From positions 576,501 to 640,500 of the forward strand of contig JASJOG010000165.1 of assembly GCA_030142905.1 (NCBI GenBank): 64,000 nucleotides of DNA. The letters run 5' to 3'. The DNA comes from Heliopora coerulea (taxonomy: Eukaryota > Cnidaria > Anthozoa > Scleralcyonacea > Helioporidae). Below the pieces are notes generated by a model that saw nothing but the letters and a program-made list of their open reading frames with translations, was not told the DNA's origin and did no database searches. The translations under genes were made by a program, and so were the position numbers. This document shows, in pieces, positions 46,560 to 58,810 of this stretch. Position 1 is the first letter of the stretch; every line of letters begins with the position of its first letter.

Positions 46560-46658
46560 GAAAGGTCTGAGCAGTGCCTTTTTTTCTCTCTGACGAAGGG
46601 CCTTCGTTCGAAACGTTAGAAAACTACTCTTCACATTTCGGCACTACTCAGACCTTTC
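46560..46658 (+). repeat. inverted repeat enclosing hammerhead-like core
   Basis: Arms GAAAGGTCTGAGCAGTGCC and GGCACTACTCAGACCTTTC flank CTGACGA (46590-46596) and GAAACGTTAGA. TCT and AGA could make stem I, while stem II around GGGC is poor. Resembles Penelope-associated hammerhead remnants. Confidence 0.4.
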
Positions 46659-46922
46659 CGATCATTGCACTAAGATTTCAACAGTGCCTACGCAGCACTC
46701 TATTTTAAACTAGTAAAAGGCTTGTCATCAGGCAAACGAGTAACAACTTCAAGATTCTTTTTCGTATATCCTCGAACCTGATCGTTGAGGAGGCTCGAAC
46801 GGGACTTTTCAGACTTGCAAGAAGGCAAGCGCGTAGTAAACCCATTTTGACTAAGGGTGGTATCCCGCTTAATTTGCCCGGACATTGTATACTTTCAAAA
46901 ATTGCCCGAATTTAATTTGACG

Positions 46923-47213
46923 TGCATACAGGCCAAATGGCCAGTGCATGTGCCTCTCACCACTATGACTCGGGTTCGATTCCGGCTCCGTGCAGTTATC
47001 TGATTAAAGTTACCTTGGTCACATGTGAAAAAAGAGTTGTCCAGTTTGACTCTATCAGGCATCACAGATTTTCTCCGGGTACTCCGGTTTCCTCCTGTAG
47101 TAACACTGGACCCATGAGAGGTGGCCCTTGCTGGACCTCTAGGGAGAACAGTTTAGGCAGCTGATAGGGTTATCCAAGATAAATAAAGACACTTAAGTTC
47201 TTTAGTTCTTTAC
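46923..47213 (+). mobile_element. tRNA-derived SINE with conserved 3' domain
   Basis: Box B GGGTTCGATTCCGGC at the head, a central TTTTCTCCGGGTACTCCGG-TTTCCTCC domain common in animal SINEs, then AATAAAGACACTTA and an AGTTCTTT repeat tail. The frame spanning it is incidental. Confidence 0.7.
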
Positions 47214-48426
47214 TATGGTGTATCCTCGCTTCTTCAACCTCAATGCGTAAATTAATTACAAACTAGCAACCAAGAGGGATTTTAACCTTCTTTGCCCTAC
47301 CAAATTGTGTCCGAATTACTGTTTTTTCGCAAACTTTTGGGGTATCACATCCCACCCCACCCCCCATAATCTACCCCGCTGGAAGAAGGTCAACAACTGC
47401 ATCGGACTTATTATGCATTGTTCCATTAGGTCTGATAATAATGGGTAAGTCTTCAACATAACGAGTTGTGTCAACGTTGAAAACAAGCTCTTTAGCAACC
47501 TGATGAATTAACGCCACTGGAACAACTTATTAACAGACATACATGCTAGAAAACCATTGCGAAAAAACAGAATTCATCCAACTCGGACGCGAATGTTGTA
47601 TCTTTTTTAAAATACGAACTCATCCAAATGCCCATGTTTACCGGCTACTGTGAAGTTTCAAGAAGTTTTACCGAGAGAATCTAAAGAAAAATTTATGTGA
47701 ATCAAGATGATTCTGCATACAATTTACAGCAAACTAACTCGGAACGAATTTCTATTGTGCCTTCTTTACGAACGATTATGGAGTAATTTAATTATGTTTT
47801 TTTTAACTTACCATTTCTTTTAAGGTTTTCAGTTTACATTATTTATGTTTTTCATCAGTAAGACTGATTCAAAACCAACAAAAATGAGGAAATGTCTTTT
47901 TCATACATGTGTGTCTCGCCAACCCTTAAAATCCCCTCATATCCAATATATCAAATACTTGGAGCGTTTTTAAACTTTTTGCATTTTGGCAAGTTCCATT
48001 GGAAATTTCGGATGCAAGAGTTACAACGTCTTCGTTAAAATTTGAATTGAAAAATACGATTTAATAAAAAATAAAAGAATAAAAAGCATTTTGAACTTTA
48101 AAAAGGCTTTTCCTAAAGGTCTTCAAACTTACATATAGTAAATTTACGAAGCGACATAAATTTGGACTCCGACAGAGTGCTTTAAAAAATTGGCAATCCA
48201 AACTAATTGATATATCGACATTTCAAGCAGCTACCATTTCCACCCGAGCTCCCTACCATGAGAATTACCTACAGATGATAAATTTCAATAAATAAATTAG
48301 ATGGTTTCAGTTCACCAATTTAATACCGAATAAACCCTGTAATAATCCGATATTAAATTTTAACAAATATCAAAGAAAAATGAACACCTGTGATGATGAT
48401 AACTAGGAGTAGTAAAAAAATATCAC

Positions 48427-48609
48427 CTACCTATACTTCCCTGCGTACAATTTTCCTTTGCATTCAAGAAACAGCAAATGCTTGCAAACGTTTACAGACT
48501 GCGTCGCGTCTTTATGGAGGGTGATTAATCTGGGGTTTCTTTTACGACATTGAGCACTCATGAAAACCTTTGAAAGGAGCTTCTTATCACCACATTCATT
48601 GTTAAACAA
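48427..48609 (-). CDS. unassigned Cys-containing ORF
   Basis: 60 codons on the strand opposite GPCR gene A, inside its first intron, with four Cys and a basic composition, ending near a donor-like ATAG|GTAGGT. No family recognised. It may be an exon of an antisense gene or chance. Confidence 0.2.
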   Translation of the reverse strand: MFNNECGDKKLLSKVFMSAQCRKRNPRLITLHKDATQSVNVCKHLLFLECKGKLYAGKYR

Positions 48610-49174
48610 TGAAAAGTTGGTTTTAACAACTTAGAGAACTTGGAATTAAAACCACTGAAGCAAATTTTCGCGCCACTTTTTATCTGTTGAGAAAAAGATG
48701 TGAAAGATCTGGGACAAATAACTTTTTCTGGGAATCGATATCAGTGCGCTGATTGGTTCATTTAAGCACGAGGAAAATTAAATCATCTGCATAAAGCCAG
48801 CAGTAGTTGACCTTAGGGCCCCAAAAGGTGCTAGCTATGGTTTAAAATTTGACTGTGAACAACTTTCCACGCTACAGTCGGAAGACATAGTATTTTAGCA
48901 GAAGACGTTTTCACACAGTACATAAAAAACGAACTCCGACCGGGTTATTGACTTTCCCGCGAACATTCACGAGGTCTCCGTGGGTATCGTGTTTAAAGCG
49001 CCAAGAAAAAAGTTGATTTTGCCTTATTTGTAGAAGTTTTTAAAATGGCAAAGGAATCTTCTATTCCTTTTTAATATCTCATTTTAATTTTGAGACGTTT
49101 CATTTTTTTTGTTATAAATGAGACCATATGAAAGTTAACTTGTGATCCCCGGCTTTTGGGAGAATCAGAAATCA

Positions 49175-49275
49175 TTAACCCTCTCCCAGCGGGATCTCTT
49201 CCTTTGACGAGTAAAATCTTCTGGGGTTAGCCAGCGTAAAATAATGGAAGTTTTACGCTGTCGGAAAAGGGTTAA
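49175..49275. mobile_element. short MITE, family Q, copy 2
   Basis: TTAACCCTCTCCCAGCGGGA at the left, GGAAAAGGGTTAA at the right, with the shared TTTGACGAGTAAAATC block. TTAA at both edges. Confidence 0.65.
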
Positions 49276-49570
49276 TTCATATCTTCGAGATTGCTCAATA
49301 AAATTACTTCAAACTCTACATATCAAAAAACGTCATGACACAAAACCACAACGCAAAGTTTCAATAGATTTCGCTGATTAATCTCTGAAATATAATTGAT
49401 TTTCCGATAAGCCAAAATGTCGGATACCCTTAGTTCACAGATGGTCTTATTTATATATCAAACAAACTTCATTATGCTTAATACAAAGTGAAATATGAAA
49501 AAGCAATTGAAGATATTCCTTTATGGTCGCAAGACTACTTTAATTCAAGGAAAACGTAATTTTTTTCTTT

Positions 49571-49772
49571 CAGTGGCGTTGTTAGGGTTATTTTATTGGG
49601 GGGGGGGGGGGGCAAAATTGTGGCATACCTTGAGATTTTACATTTTTTAATAATAAAGTTTATCCAACGCGCATTTCCATACAAAAGTCGTTGATCAAAG
49701 TGGCAATTTACGAAAAATATGGTATAAAATGGGGGTGCTAACCCCCCAATTTACGCCTATGCGACGCCTATG
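49571..49772 (+). mobile_element. hAT-like MITE, poly-G family, copy 1
   Basis: CAGTGGCGTTG at the left and GCGACGCCTATG at the right. Flanking octamers TTTTCTTT and TTTTCTTA agree at seven positions. Carries a run of about 16 G. Homologous in inverse orientation to 53176-53400. Confidence 0.75.
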
Positions 49773-49788
49773 TTTTCTTAATCCGCTT

Positions 49789-49894
49789 TTTAAACCTTTT
49801 CCTACAAAGGACGCAGTCTGTTATTTTAGTCCGGCTAACTACAGACGATTTTAGTAGTCAGAGGGAAGACCTTTGGCGGGTAAAAGGATTAAAT
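49789..49894. mobile_element. MITE related to family Q
   Basis: TTTAAACCTTTTCCTACAAAGG at the left edge, GGGTAAAAGGATTAAA at the right. Confidence 0.45.
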
Positions 49895-50115
49895 GATTAT
49901 CTCGAAAATATTTTAAACGTGGTTTTTGTAATGATGCATTTTGGTACTCACACAACTAGTCTGGAAAAGCCATTGAGTAATTCTGGCGCAAAGAACGTCG
50001 TAGACTTATTTCTTGCCACTAGCTGGACGGAAACAAAGAAACAAACAAACAAACAAAATGACAAGTATACTTCATGTAGTGGTTTAATTACTTATTCTCT
50101 TTCTCTCCCTTTTAG

Positions 50116-50322
50116 GTTTATAATCTCTACAAGTTGTAACGCGGAGTACAGTCTACAATCGACAGATAGTCATAATAGTCGGCACTTGTACCTTGATTAG
50201 TCCTGTCATGAACCCATTTCTCTACGTAAAGATGCTTAGTCGCTCTAAGAAAGGAGTGGCTGTTATTCTAAAACGAATGGTTTCACTTTGCCGAGGAAAA
50301 AGAACACCAAACGACAGCAACG
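50116..50322 (+). CDS. GPCR gene A, exon 2 (TM7)
   Basis: Acceptor ctcccttttag|GTT in phase 0. It begins VYNLYKL, then a one-base frame change before 50208 leads to VYNRQIVIIVGTCTLISPV and the TM7 signature NPFLY at 50211-50225. A basic helix 8 region follows, with RSKKGVAVILKR. Donor AACG|GTAAGG leaves phase 1, as in the sister gene. If unspliced, it would end at TAG 50331-50333. Confidence 0.7.
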
Positions 50323-51954
50323 GTAAGGTCTAGTTAACTAAAGGTTGTACAAGAAACAGTACATCACCCATGTGAGATACTAATTGAATTTTTCTAAAGG
50401 TCCATTGAAACTTGTGATTTTGTTCATTTCGATTGACATCTTCGAGTATGTGTTAAACCGACTAGAGCACCGACTAGAGCATCGAGGACAAACTGCAGCG
50501 AATCATAAGCTGATAACCTGCTGCGTAGACATTCATGAGTTTATTGCATGCACCAGGATGACAATTGCAAACGAGCCTTAACGAATCAAACTCATCCCAG
50601 ACGTTTTTATGCGAGTCTTCGTTACACGAATGAAACACGAAGCCTCGATATTTGCTTGGCTCTTAGGAATCCAGATTCCTCTAGAAATATTGGATTCTGG
50701 CTAACGCTTGACGATTTTGCTGTCAAAGGGGGACATCTGGGCAGAAAAGAGTTAGGAATTGTGCCTCGAGTAGTCATCAAATAAAGCTACTCAGTCTTAG
50801 AAAATTAAAAGCTGACGAGTAATGCGTTTGACAAAGAAGCCGACAGCTAAATGTTCTGCTAGCTTCTCAAATTGACATCGTTTCAACAAACTTGGTGCCA
50901 TTACATTGACAGCAACTGACATCGATAACGACCATTTAGTATAACAAAGCCATTTGTCATTATTTTTACGAAATAGCGCTTATAAACTGTACATATAGCC
51001 TGGAATAGGATCGCTTCCTCAGCTCTGGTAGATCTAGTAAAATTCTTTCCCAAACGGCTATCGTGAACAAGGGTCGGCTCCTCCCAAAACGCGTTCCGAA
51101 TACAACCACCAGAATGCCTTTCGACGACGTAGTAAACTGCGAAGGCACGATAGCTAAGTACGCCGGAGGTTTATATCTCTTCAGGAAATTTTCCAGAAAC
51201 CTCAAATTCACATTTGAAGAACTCCCAAGTTCTTACAGCAGAGTTTGCTAAACTATGCAGTAAAAACGTTTTTATCGTGGTTGAACAAACATTGCAAACG
51301 AAGAATATTGTCCACCGTGGTATCAGTAACATTGTTCAGCATATAAACATCATAGCCGCCATACTTGTCTTTCCATTCCGGTTTTGGGAATTCGATGTTT
51401 ACGTGAAAACGAAAAAAGCAGCAAAGTATTCTGGTAGTTGTATTCAGCTGACGTAATTGGGGGAACCCGGGCTATTAGTTCCTACTGTCAGCTACATCAA
51501 CATGGCTGCCCAGTATTCTTCGTCATCTCAGTCTTCGGGTACAGAGCGAGACAACCTAGTCTCAATCACAGCTCCGCCTTTAACCACGGTTTAAAAAGTA
51601 ATTAAAAAAATCGTTAGTGCTTTAGCGGGATCAGTTCAGCTTCAGACACACACAAAAAGTTGGGAGAGCACGAAGAAAGTGTATGATTTCCTTGCGACGT
51701 TAGTCGAGAAAAACTGTAGCTTTTTGAATCCACTGTCGACTTCCCAAGTACATGCATCACTTGACTTAGCCTCAAAAAAGCATCAGCAAATTCTTTTCTA
51801 GCATACGACACGAAATTGCAGTAAACGGGGTTTTAATTTGCTGACGTATGCAAGTGGAACAACCAATCAGAAATGTCATTACACAAAACCAACGTTCCAA
51901 TTATTTCTTGTGTACGTACCACATTAGTCAATAATACACCAAACTTTATTCCAG
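50323..51954 (+). other. intron 2 of GPCR gene A
   Basis: Holds a Harbinger-like MITE at 50398-50578. Open frames on both strands at 50966-51251 overlap each other and carry no recognised motif. Confidence 0.5.
50398..50578. mobile_element. Harbinger-like MITE
   Basis: Begins AGGTCC and ends GAGCCT. Flanked by TAA on both sides (50395-50397, 50579-50581). Shares GACTAGAGCATCGAGG and CACCAGGATGACAAT with 39596-39788. Confidence 0.75.
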
Positions 51955-52220
51955 GTAAACGTCTTCGCCGATCACTGGAATGTCAGATGAATTCCAGTTC
52001 GTCTTTAGGCCACGCTTTATCGTCGAGAAACGTGGACAATTTCGCAATTTCACTGGCACGAATCAGCACCATTTCTCTTGTTACCACTTGTGAACCTGAA
52101 ACTACGACAAACCATGGCGACTTCTCGGAGAGAACGACAGGAGGGGAAGAAAATGTCAGAAGCAGCAGCCAAAACTGCGACAACGTTGCCATTGGTGATA
52201 CTTCTGACGCCAGAATTTGA
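51955..52220 (+). CDS. GPCR gene A, exon 3 (Ser-rich C-tail)
   Basis: The acceptor actttattccag|GT matches the phase-1 overhang of exon 2 (G+GT gives Gly). The tail reads KRLRRSLECQMNSSSS and continues Ser/Thr/Asn-rich to TGA at 52218-52220, like the tail exon of the sister gene (RSLDF, NSSRS). Likely phosphorylated and arrestin-binding by analogy with class A receptors. Confidence 0.55.
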
Positions 52221-53175
52221 GCAAGGCAATCTCTTTCTCACTTCAACGCAATGGAACATGTTTAGACAAAAGCGGTTTAGTTAGAAGATCCCTTGTAAGT
52301 TAGACGAGATGTGAACTACCAATGTTCGTGCCTGTCCGGTTCAGTTTTAAAATTACTAAGTAAAAATTTATTTAAGCACGCTAGCCCCATTCAGATTAAA
52401 CTGGTTTCCAAGAGCGGAAGCAATATATACAAATAATTACATAAAAAAACCAAACACAAATAACAAATTATTCATACGATACTTAGCTAATTTAAGTAAA
52501 GACAGGCGCCATTGAAAGGCAACACTATTCACCGACAACGAGGTGAATAATTGTTTTAGCATATACCTCTCATAATTGTTTTCACACACTTCTTCAAATT
52601 TTTGAGACAATATTACGGAACGTCGGCTTGTAGCCTGCTCTTCGTTTGTAAACAAAACATTTACCGCTAAAATGCAATTTACCGCTAAATTGCAAAGAAA
52701 ATACATATTCCTGGATACTTTATTGCCAAACTTCGTTACTTTTTTGCTATTGTCTGGCACGGCAGTTAATTCTATTCAAACCTATTTTTTTCTTCCGTAA
52801 CTGAAACAAAACTGGACGCCATCTCGTTTTGCTCGGAGGTGAATAGTGCAGGATATTCCGAGATAGACGAACCAATCAGACTGCGCAAGAAACACTATTG
52901 ACCTGCGAGGTATATGCTAAATCAATTCATTCATAAACATACATACACATTCAAAAAGCTAGCAGGTAGTTTCAATGATTTACCTCACCTGGGATAACTC
53001 TGCAGTTCAACATATGTTAAAGAATTACGACTTCATCATATTGGCAAACTAAAACCTAGAGTGTTTGTTTTGCTGACTTGTGATTAAATGTCCTGAGATG
53101 GATTTTCTTCCATTCACCTCTTCCCATCAGTTAGGATTCGGTCCGTCACCTGGATCTCCCTCTTCTATTCCTTCC
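52221..53175. other. intergenic, nothing recognised
   Basis: No supported gene. Reverse-strand frames at 52437-52760 lack motifs. Confidence 0.4.
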
Positions 53176-53400
53176 CATAAGCGTCGCGAAGGGGGGGGGG
53201 GCAGGGGGTCATGCCCCCACGTAAATTTGAAGGGCCTGGTTCCCCATTCCATATCATACATTTCGTAAATTGCCACTTAGATCAACGACTTTTGTACAGA
53301 AATGTGCATTGGATAAACTTTATCATTAAAAAAGCTGTAAAACCTCAGGATATGCCACAATTTTGGCTCTCCCAATAAATTAACCGTAGCAACGCCACTG
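53176..53400 (-). mobile_element. hAT-like MITE, poly-G family, copy 2
   Basis: Read on minus it starts CAGTGGCGTTG and ends GCGACGCTTATG. Flanks TTCCTTCC and TTTCTTCC agree at seven of eight. Homologous to 49571-49772, and 3.4 kb away in opposite orientation. Confidence 0.75.
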
Positions 53401-55109
53401 TTTCTTCCTATCTCCTGTATCCTCTTCTGTCACTCCTTTCTCGCTCATATCCATTGCTATTACATCTCTCCATCTTAACTTTTGCCTAAAATAGATTTTT
53501 TGAAATAGACCAAATTTGTTGTAAGCCGCAGTTTAATGCGAAGCGCATATAATAACAAATTTGAAAGAATGCAGAATAACAGAGGAGTCAAGATAAAGCG
53601 AGGTCGAAACTTGAGCTCAGTTAGCGGGTGTCAAAGCTATAGACCACGTGCATTTATTCTCCTGTCGGTGTAAAAATACCTGTAAAAGCCATAAAATTAT
53701 TCGAACTGCTGAAGGTCGAAACTTTGAAGTTGTCCTATCTATAGGTTGTTTAGCATATGAGTGCAAGTGATCTATACTCACAGCAGGTCGTTCCCCAACA
53801 GTCTGAAAGACTATTCCTCTTTGATATCCGTCTGGTTTACACATGCCCTCAATACGGCAATGGCATTTCACAAAGTAGCTTAACTAAACACATTTGAATA
53901 GAATAACATTCTATTGACGCTGTAATGAATTGTGAAAGCTGTTTACGTCTCTGAAACTCTTCTCAGCAGCTTAGGTCAGTTTATTAAGGTTTAAAGGATC
54001 CGAAACTTCTTGCGCATTGTGTGCTAACGTAGTCGTGGAGCTGTGGAAATGTTTTGGACGAACATTTCATTCCGAATTATTCATCCCTTTGGTTTTGAAT
54101 GAAAATTTCTATTGTAAGAACACGTTGCCATAGACGTAAGCCAGGCTCACACGAGCGACATAAGTATAGGGACAAGATCAATACGAAAACAAAGCATGGT
54201 CTCTCCTCTGGGACTTGCGAGAACGTCAGCTGCACAAGTTTGCTACAACCGTGTTCCTTAAATTTCTTCACAAAATTGGCTTGAGATTGATTCTTTAAGG
54301 GTAGTAACACGTCTTCCAAACGAAAAGTTCCTCGATGTATTTCCGCTATTTTACATCAAAGTCTTACACGGCGCTGTTATGTTCTGGTGACGCAAGCAAT
54401 ATTTCTTCTCAGACTCGTAAATTGACAAACTTGGACTTGCAATTTAAAAGCCACAACTGTGTTCCCCGTTCCAGATGACAATATAAAAAATAAAGGACAA
54501 AACAAACTCCGGCAAATAATATCTTGAGAACCCAACTTGAGCTAAACAGCATCAAGACAAAACCACATTGAGGACAATATTTCCACCTTGTTTCAATTTC
54601 TTACTCTACCTCGATTCTTTTCTTATACAGTTATACTTTGACTCGATACAAACTCGAATCTGAACGGTGCTATCATAAGTTCATAACTTAGTACGCACTT
54701 CAGGCAGAGAGTAACGGCGACTTAGCGAAAGCATAATACGTAATAATTCTATCCGCAAATAGGCATTCAGCTCCACAAAGAGTCCATATAACAAAGTTTA
54801 CAAAGGGACTCGATAATGAAACTTCTCGAATACAATTCAATTTACGACCCACTCAAACACCCGTAATTCGGTTATCAATGTGCAACTATTTCATAATTCT
54901 ATAACATATATTTGTGTTCAATCAATATTCCAATAAAGCCTATTTGACAAAGCTCACAGTCACACCAATAGTAAACCTTACAATTTAAAACAGAATTCGA
55001 CCACTCGACGCCTCTAACACATTCAAATCTTAGCAATTAGTCCATACGAGGTTTGCAACTCAGTCGAGTGCAAAAGGGCTCCAAAATAATTTATTCGATA
55101 AGGACGTAC
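53401..55109. other. intergenic, nothing recognised
   Basis: No supported gene or repeat. Confidence 0.4.
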
Positions 55110-55368
55110 CTTTTTCAACAACTGAACACAATCAGGCACATGATAATAAACACCAACATTGCCAACGGTAACAGTAAGAGACCCATCTCATGCGACAATC
55201 CACTAAGATTTTAGCTAGGCCAAGGGAATGTGTGGAAGGCCATCAACATAATCTATTGCATGAAGTCGCTGACTTTTTTAACAGCTCAACACAATCACGC
55301 ACAAGATGATGAACACCAACATTACCACTGGTAATAATAAGAGACCCATAGCATGCGACGGTCCACCG
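55110..55368 (+). repeat. direct repeat pair, about 92-bp units
   Basis: Units at 55110-55203 and 55276-55368 share AACACAATC, GAACACCAACATT (ACACCAACATT in the first) and AGAGACCCAT with CATGCGAC. Confidence 0.8.
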
Positions 55369-55607
55369 TATTTTTCCCCCAAGACGAACGTTGTATATAG
55401 AGGTCGAAGTCCGTTCAACAACCGGAGAAAAGACGCAAAAAATGAGAGTAAAACTTCAGAATTTACTCATTGCGTGATCTCAATGTTCGCATGTGAACAA
55501 CAGCCATGTTGTGAAGTACAAAGAAAGCTCCGCTGTTGTTCAATTGGCTGGTTTTGGCGAGAAGCACTTGTTACCTGTTTTGTAAACGTCGCTATGTTTG
55601 GCGTAAT

Positions 55608-56301
55608 ACCGGTGTCACAGCAGATTTGGACCCCCGGTCCAAATTCGCTAGCCGATTTAGACCTTCCGAGGGTCAAAATCAGCTAACAGATATGGTCCCA
55701 ATTCTATTTCAGAATCATCCTCAGGGTATTATGGCACGAAGACTTCACAATTAATCTACGTTGACGAAGTCAACTGAAAAATGTTGACTCAGGCGGGATT
55801 TGAACTCGCACCTTCGGGATACCTGTCCGCCGCTCTACCTGTTGAGCTATCGAGTCCACGAGTGGAGGCGAGTTTTTATCCAATTTAAGTGCACGAGATA
55901 TTCTCTTGTCAATTTAACGCTATCCACGATAGCGATAAAATTTCGTTAAAAATTCGCTAAGAGCAGTTGAATGCTTTTAACTGTTCACAGTTAGAAGTGT
56001 TTAGTTTGTGTTTACAGCTAGGGTTACCTTAGCAAACGAGATAACTTTACACACATTTCTTCGTCAATCGAAGAGGATAGAATCTCAGCTGCTATTGAAT
56101 GTGACCAAATCTGACCCACCGTATCTTTGTCTTTTGAATCTCAAGGGAGTGATTGAAACGCACCAATTCGGTAACTGTTAACCGCTAGGGGGTCTGTATT
56201 CGCGGGAGTGGGTCCACATCTGCTAGGCAGATCTGGACCGGCGAGTCCAAATTAGCTGGTGAAAATGGACGGGGGGTGTCCAAATCTGCCGTGATACCGG
56301 T
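55608..56301. mobile_element. DNA transposon relic with about 100-bp inverted ends
   Basis: Left ACCGGTGTCACAGCAGATTT, right (reversed) ACCGGTATCACGGCAGATTT. Both ends carry repeated GGACC/GGTCC words. A SINE lies inside. Confidence 0.6.
55786..55862 (-). mobile_element. tRNA-derived SINE head
   Basis: The minus strand reads GATAGCTCAACAGGTAGAGCG (box A) and GAGTTCAAATCCCGCC (box B) with GACTC/GAGTC closing the acceptor stem. The anticodon loop lacks U33, which argues against a working tRNA. Confidence 0.6.
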
Positions 56302-57072
56302 TTGGCAACAGCCGTTGACAGCTGGCCAACACGAGGAGATATGGCATTCGGACGCTAGCAATACAGTCAAAATTACATTGTAACAACGTTGTCATAAATT
56401 TCGACGAACGTTCAGAAATTTCAAAACGTTGCGATATTTAGTTCTACAAACGTTATTTTGTGGACTCCCAGGAACGGCTTATTAACGTCGTAAGTAACGT
56501 TACTCCTCAACATTCCAGCAACGCTCGTGTAAATTTGTCGTCGAAACATAAAAAAAATTAACAAAAAATGGCGCGACGTCTTGAAGGAGCCGTCACGTAT
56601 ACAGTGATAATTATTGGCTCAATCAGTTTTCAAAAGCGAAAACAAGAGGCAGAAATGGAAAGGTTCAGGTAAGACCATGATTAGGATTGGACAAACATGT
56701 GGGTCATACTACAGCCTTGTCCATATTAATTCAGACACCATTTTAGCTATTGTTGGTCGAGTTCACGTGATTGGTGAACAGCAGTTGATTGGCTGTTGGC
56801 AATTGGTTTCGGAAACTTCTGGTTGAAGACAGAACATGTTTTATTGCCAGAAACTTGTCTCTGAAACAAACTTCCCGAACATTTTTGCCACACACCAGCG
56901 AATAAGTTTCGGAAGCCTTGTTTCCGAGACAACGCCTAATGTATCGCGGTTTTACTTTGTTTTTATCGTGCACTCCTAACTTCTCATATGCATTCGTAAC
57001 TCAATGAAGCACGACAATCACGAATCAATTTTTTAATATTCAACCAACTTAAGGAATTTACCTTCGCGCACA

Positions 57073-57776
57073 TTTAAACGTCGACAATGAGGACTTGACC
57101 GGGTTTTCAAGTACGGGGAATTCGTTCCAATCCTCGGCTTCGCCTCGGATTAGAACGACTTCCGAGCACTTGAAAACCTGGTCTCGCCCGAATTGGAGGC
57201 TTTTGAATGACTTCTCAGAATCAATTTGTGTTGGCACAATGAATTAGTGTATTAGTAATGAGTGTATCGATGAATAAACCGATTATGTGAAATCATATTT
57301 TAAGTCCAAGGACTTGAACTATTATTTCCAGTTCAAGGACTGGAAAAAAACAGTTGAAATCCTCTGTCCAGTACTTTCATGGTATTTCAAGTTCGCTCAA
57401 GTGGTGCCATTCAGCCCGTCTGATTGGATGAAATACTCATGAATTTTTAATGAGTTTGGAAAATGCCATGGAAGTACTGGACAGGGGACTTGAACTGTTT
57501 TTTCCATTCCTTGTTTTTGAAATAATTGTGGAGGTCTCTGGACTTAAAATATAAATTCACACAATCAGTTTTTTGATCGATACACTCATTACTAATACGC
57601 TAATTCACTGTGCCAATACACTAGTTTATTCTGAGAAGTCATCCAAAGGCCTCCAATTCGGACTAAACCAAGTTTTCAAGTATTCGGAATCCGTTGGAAT
57701 CCTCGGCTTCGCCTCGGACTAGAACGAATTCCTCTTAATTGAAAACCCGTTCTAGTCTTCATTGTCGTCCTTTAAA
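57073..57776. mobile_element. 704-bp foldback element
   Basis: Arms of about 300 bp (57073-57382, 57466-57776) are reverse complements around about 80 bases. Both outer ends read TTTAAA then GACAATGA. Shared inner blocks include CCGAGGCGAAGCCGAGGA and AGTAATGAGTGTATCGAT. No coding sequence. Confidence 0.8.
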
Positions 57777-57849
57777 TATTACTTAAAAGTGAATTTTGGA
57801 GTTTCAGAATCTTACGTTTTAAGATTTCACCAAGACCAGTTGCGAAAAA

Positions 57850-57905
57850 GTGTAACTCTTGGGCCTTCTGTTGGGACTCGAACCTGCGAATCTAGTGGAA
57901 TGGCG
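57850..57905 (-). repeat. tRNA-like box B fragment
   Basis: Minus strand GCAGGTTCGAGTCCCAAC. No clear box A. Confidence 0.3.
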
Positions 57906-58810
57906 AGAGCTTGGACACAAGTTCTGTATTTCACTTAGGTGGTAATGAAATTGACGTGATCGGTGTACCCAACTACAATAAAACTACAATAAAAAACAGT
58001 TACAATTACTATCTGTAATTCTTGAAAACAAGCAGAGAAGTTAACAATACTATCTAAATTTATGGTCGATAACTGCTGTTTCGATTGGCGCAACCGATAA
58101 GCCGAAAAGTTGCAATTTATCGGACGTTAGCGATTCATTTCCGATAACCTGCCGATCCCTAAATGATTCCCACACCGGGAATAACTTTCCCCATACAAAA
58201 TTGCCCTAAATGTCCCTTTGCACCTCAGGAGAATTCCTTGGAGTTCTCTCAGCGTACGCGTATATTTAATCACTAATCCTCTGAATTTCATGTTATACAT
58301 GTAGTTTCATGGAAATTCATACTTGTGATAAACGTTTAGAAAATTCACATTCAATTTGTTTTTTCAACTTAGAGGGTATATTTAAAATGTTTCATCGACC
58401 ATAGGACTTTAGAAATAATTCAAGAAATCAAAAGGTTAAACTTTGTGAACCTTACCCAACGAGTCACTTCCTTCGCTGCAACCGAATTGCTTCCGTAGCT
58501 GCAACGAATTGTTTCTGTTGCTGAATTAGTGTTTGTTAACTGAATCAAAGAAACAGTCACGATGAAAGTGAAATTACCTGCAAAAAATATGAACTAAGAA
58601 TAATAACTTCGCACAACGAAAAATTTGCCAAATATTTGCCAACTGAAAATATCACGTATTATCGATGTATCTTTCACTCGCAAGAAATCTTAATAATCGT
58701 TTCTGATTTGCGAGCTTAGAATTATTTCCAAGATTCTCGGAAACTGTTCCCGCTCGAACCTTTTTCAAATCCGTGAAGTGGATTTGACCAGGAGGCGAGG
58801 AGGGTTCCTC

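Larger units (their letters stand above)
46146..50115 (+). other. intron 1 of GPCR gene A
   Basis: 3.97 kb between GTAAGT and ctcccttttag. It contains a hammerhead-like inverted repeat (46560-46658), a SINE (46923-47213), several MITEs and a reverse-strand open frame (48427-48609). Confidence 0.6.

Noticed and set aside
46922..47164. 80-codon forward frame
   Set aside because: It lies wholly within a tRNA-derived SINE.
50966..51251. Opposing 60-80-codon frames in GPCR gene A intron 2
   Set aside because: They overlap each other in antisense, have no motif and no clear splice sites, so neither strand can be preferred.
55786..55862. Candidate functional tRNA gene
   Set aside because: The D-arm and T-arm are good, but position 33 is not U and the sequence continues as a SINE body.
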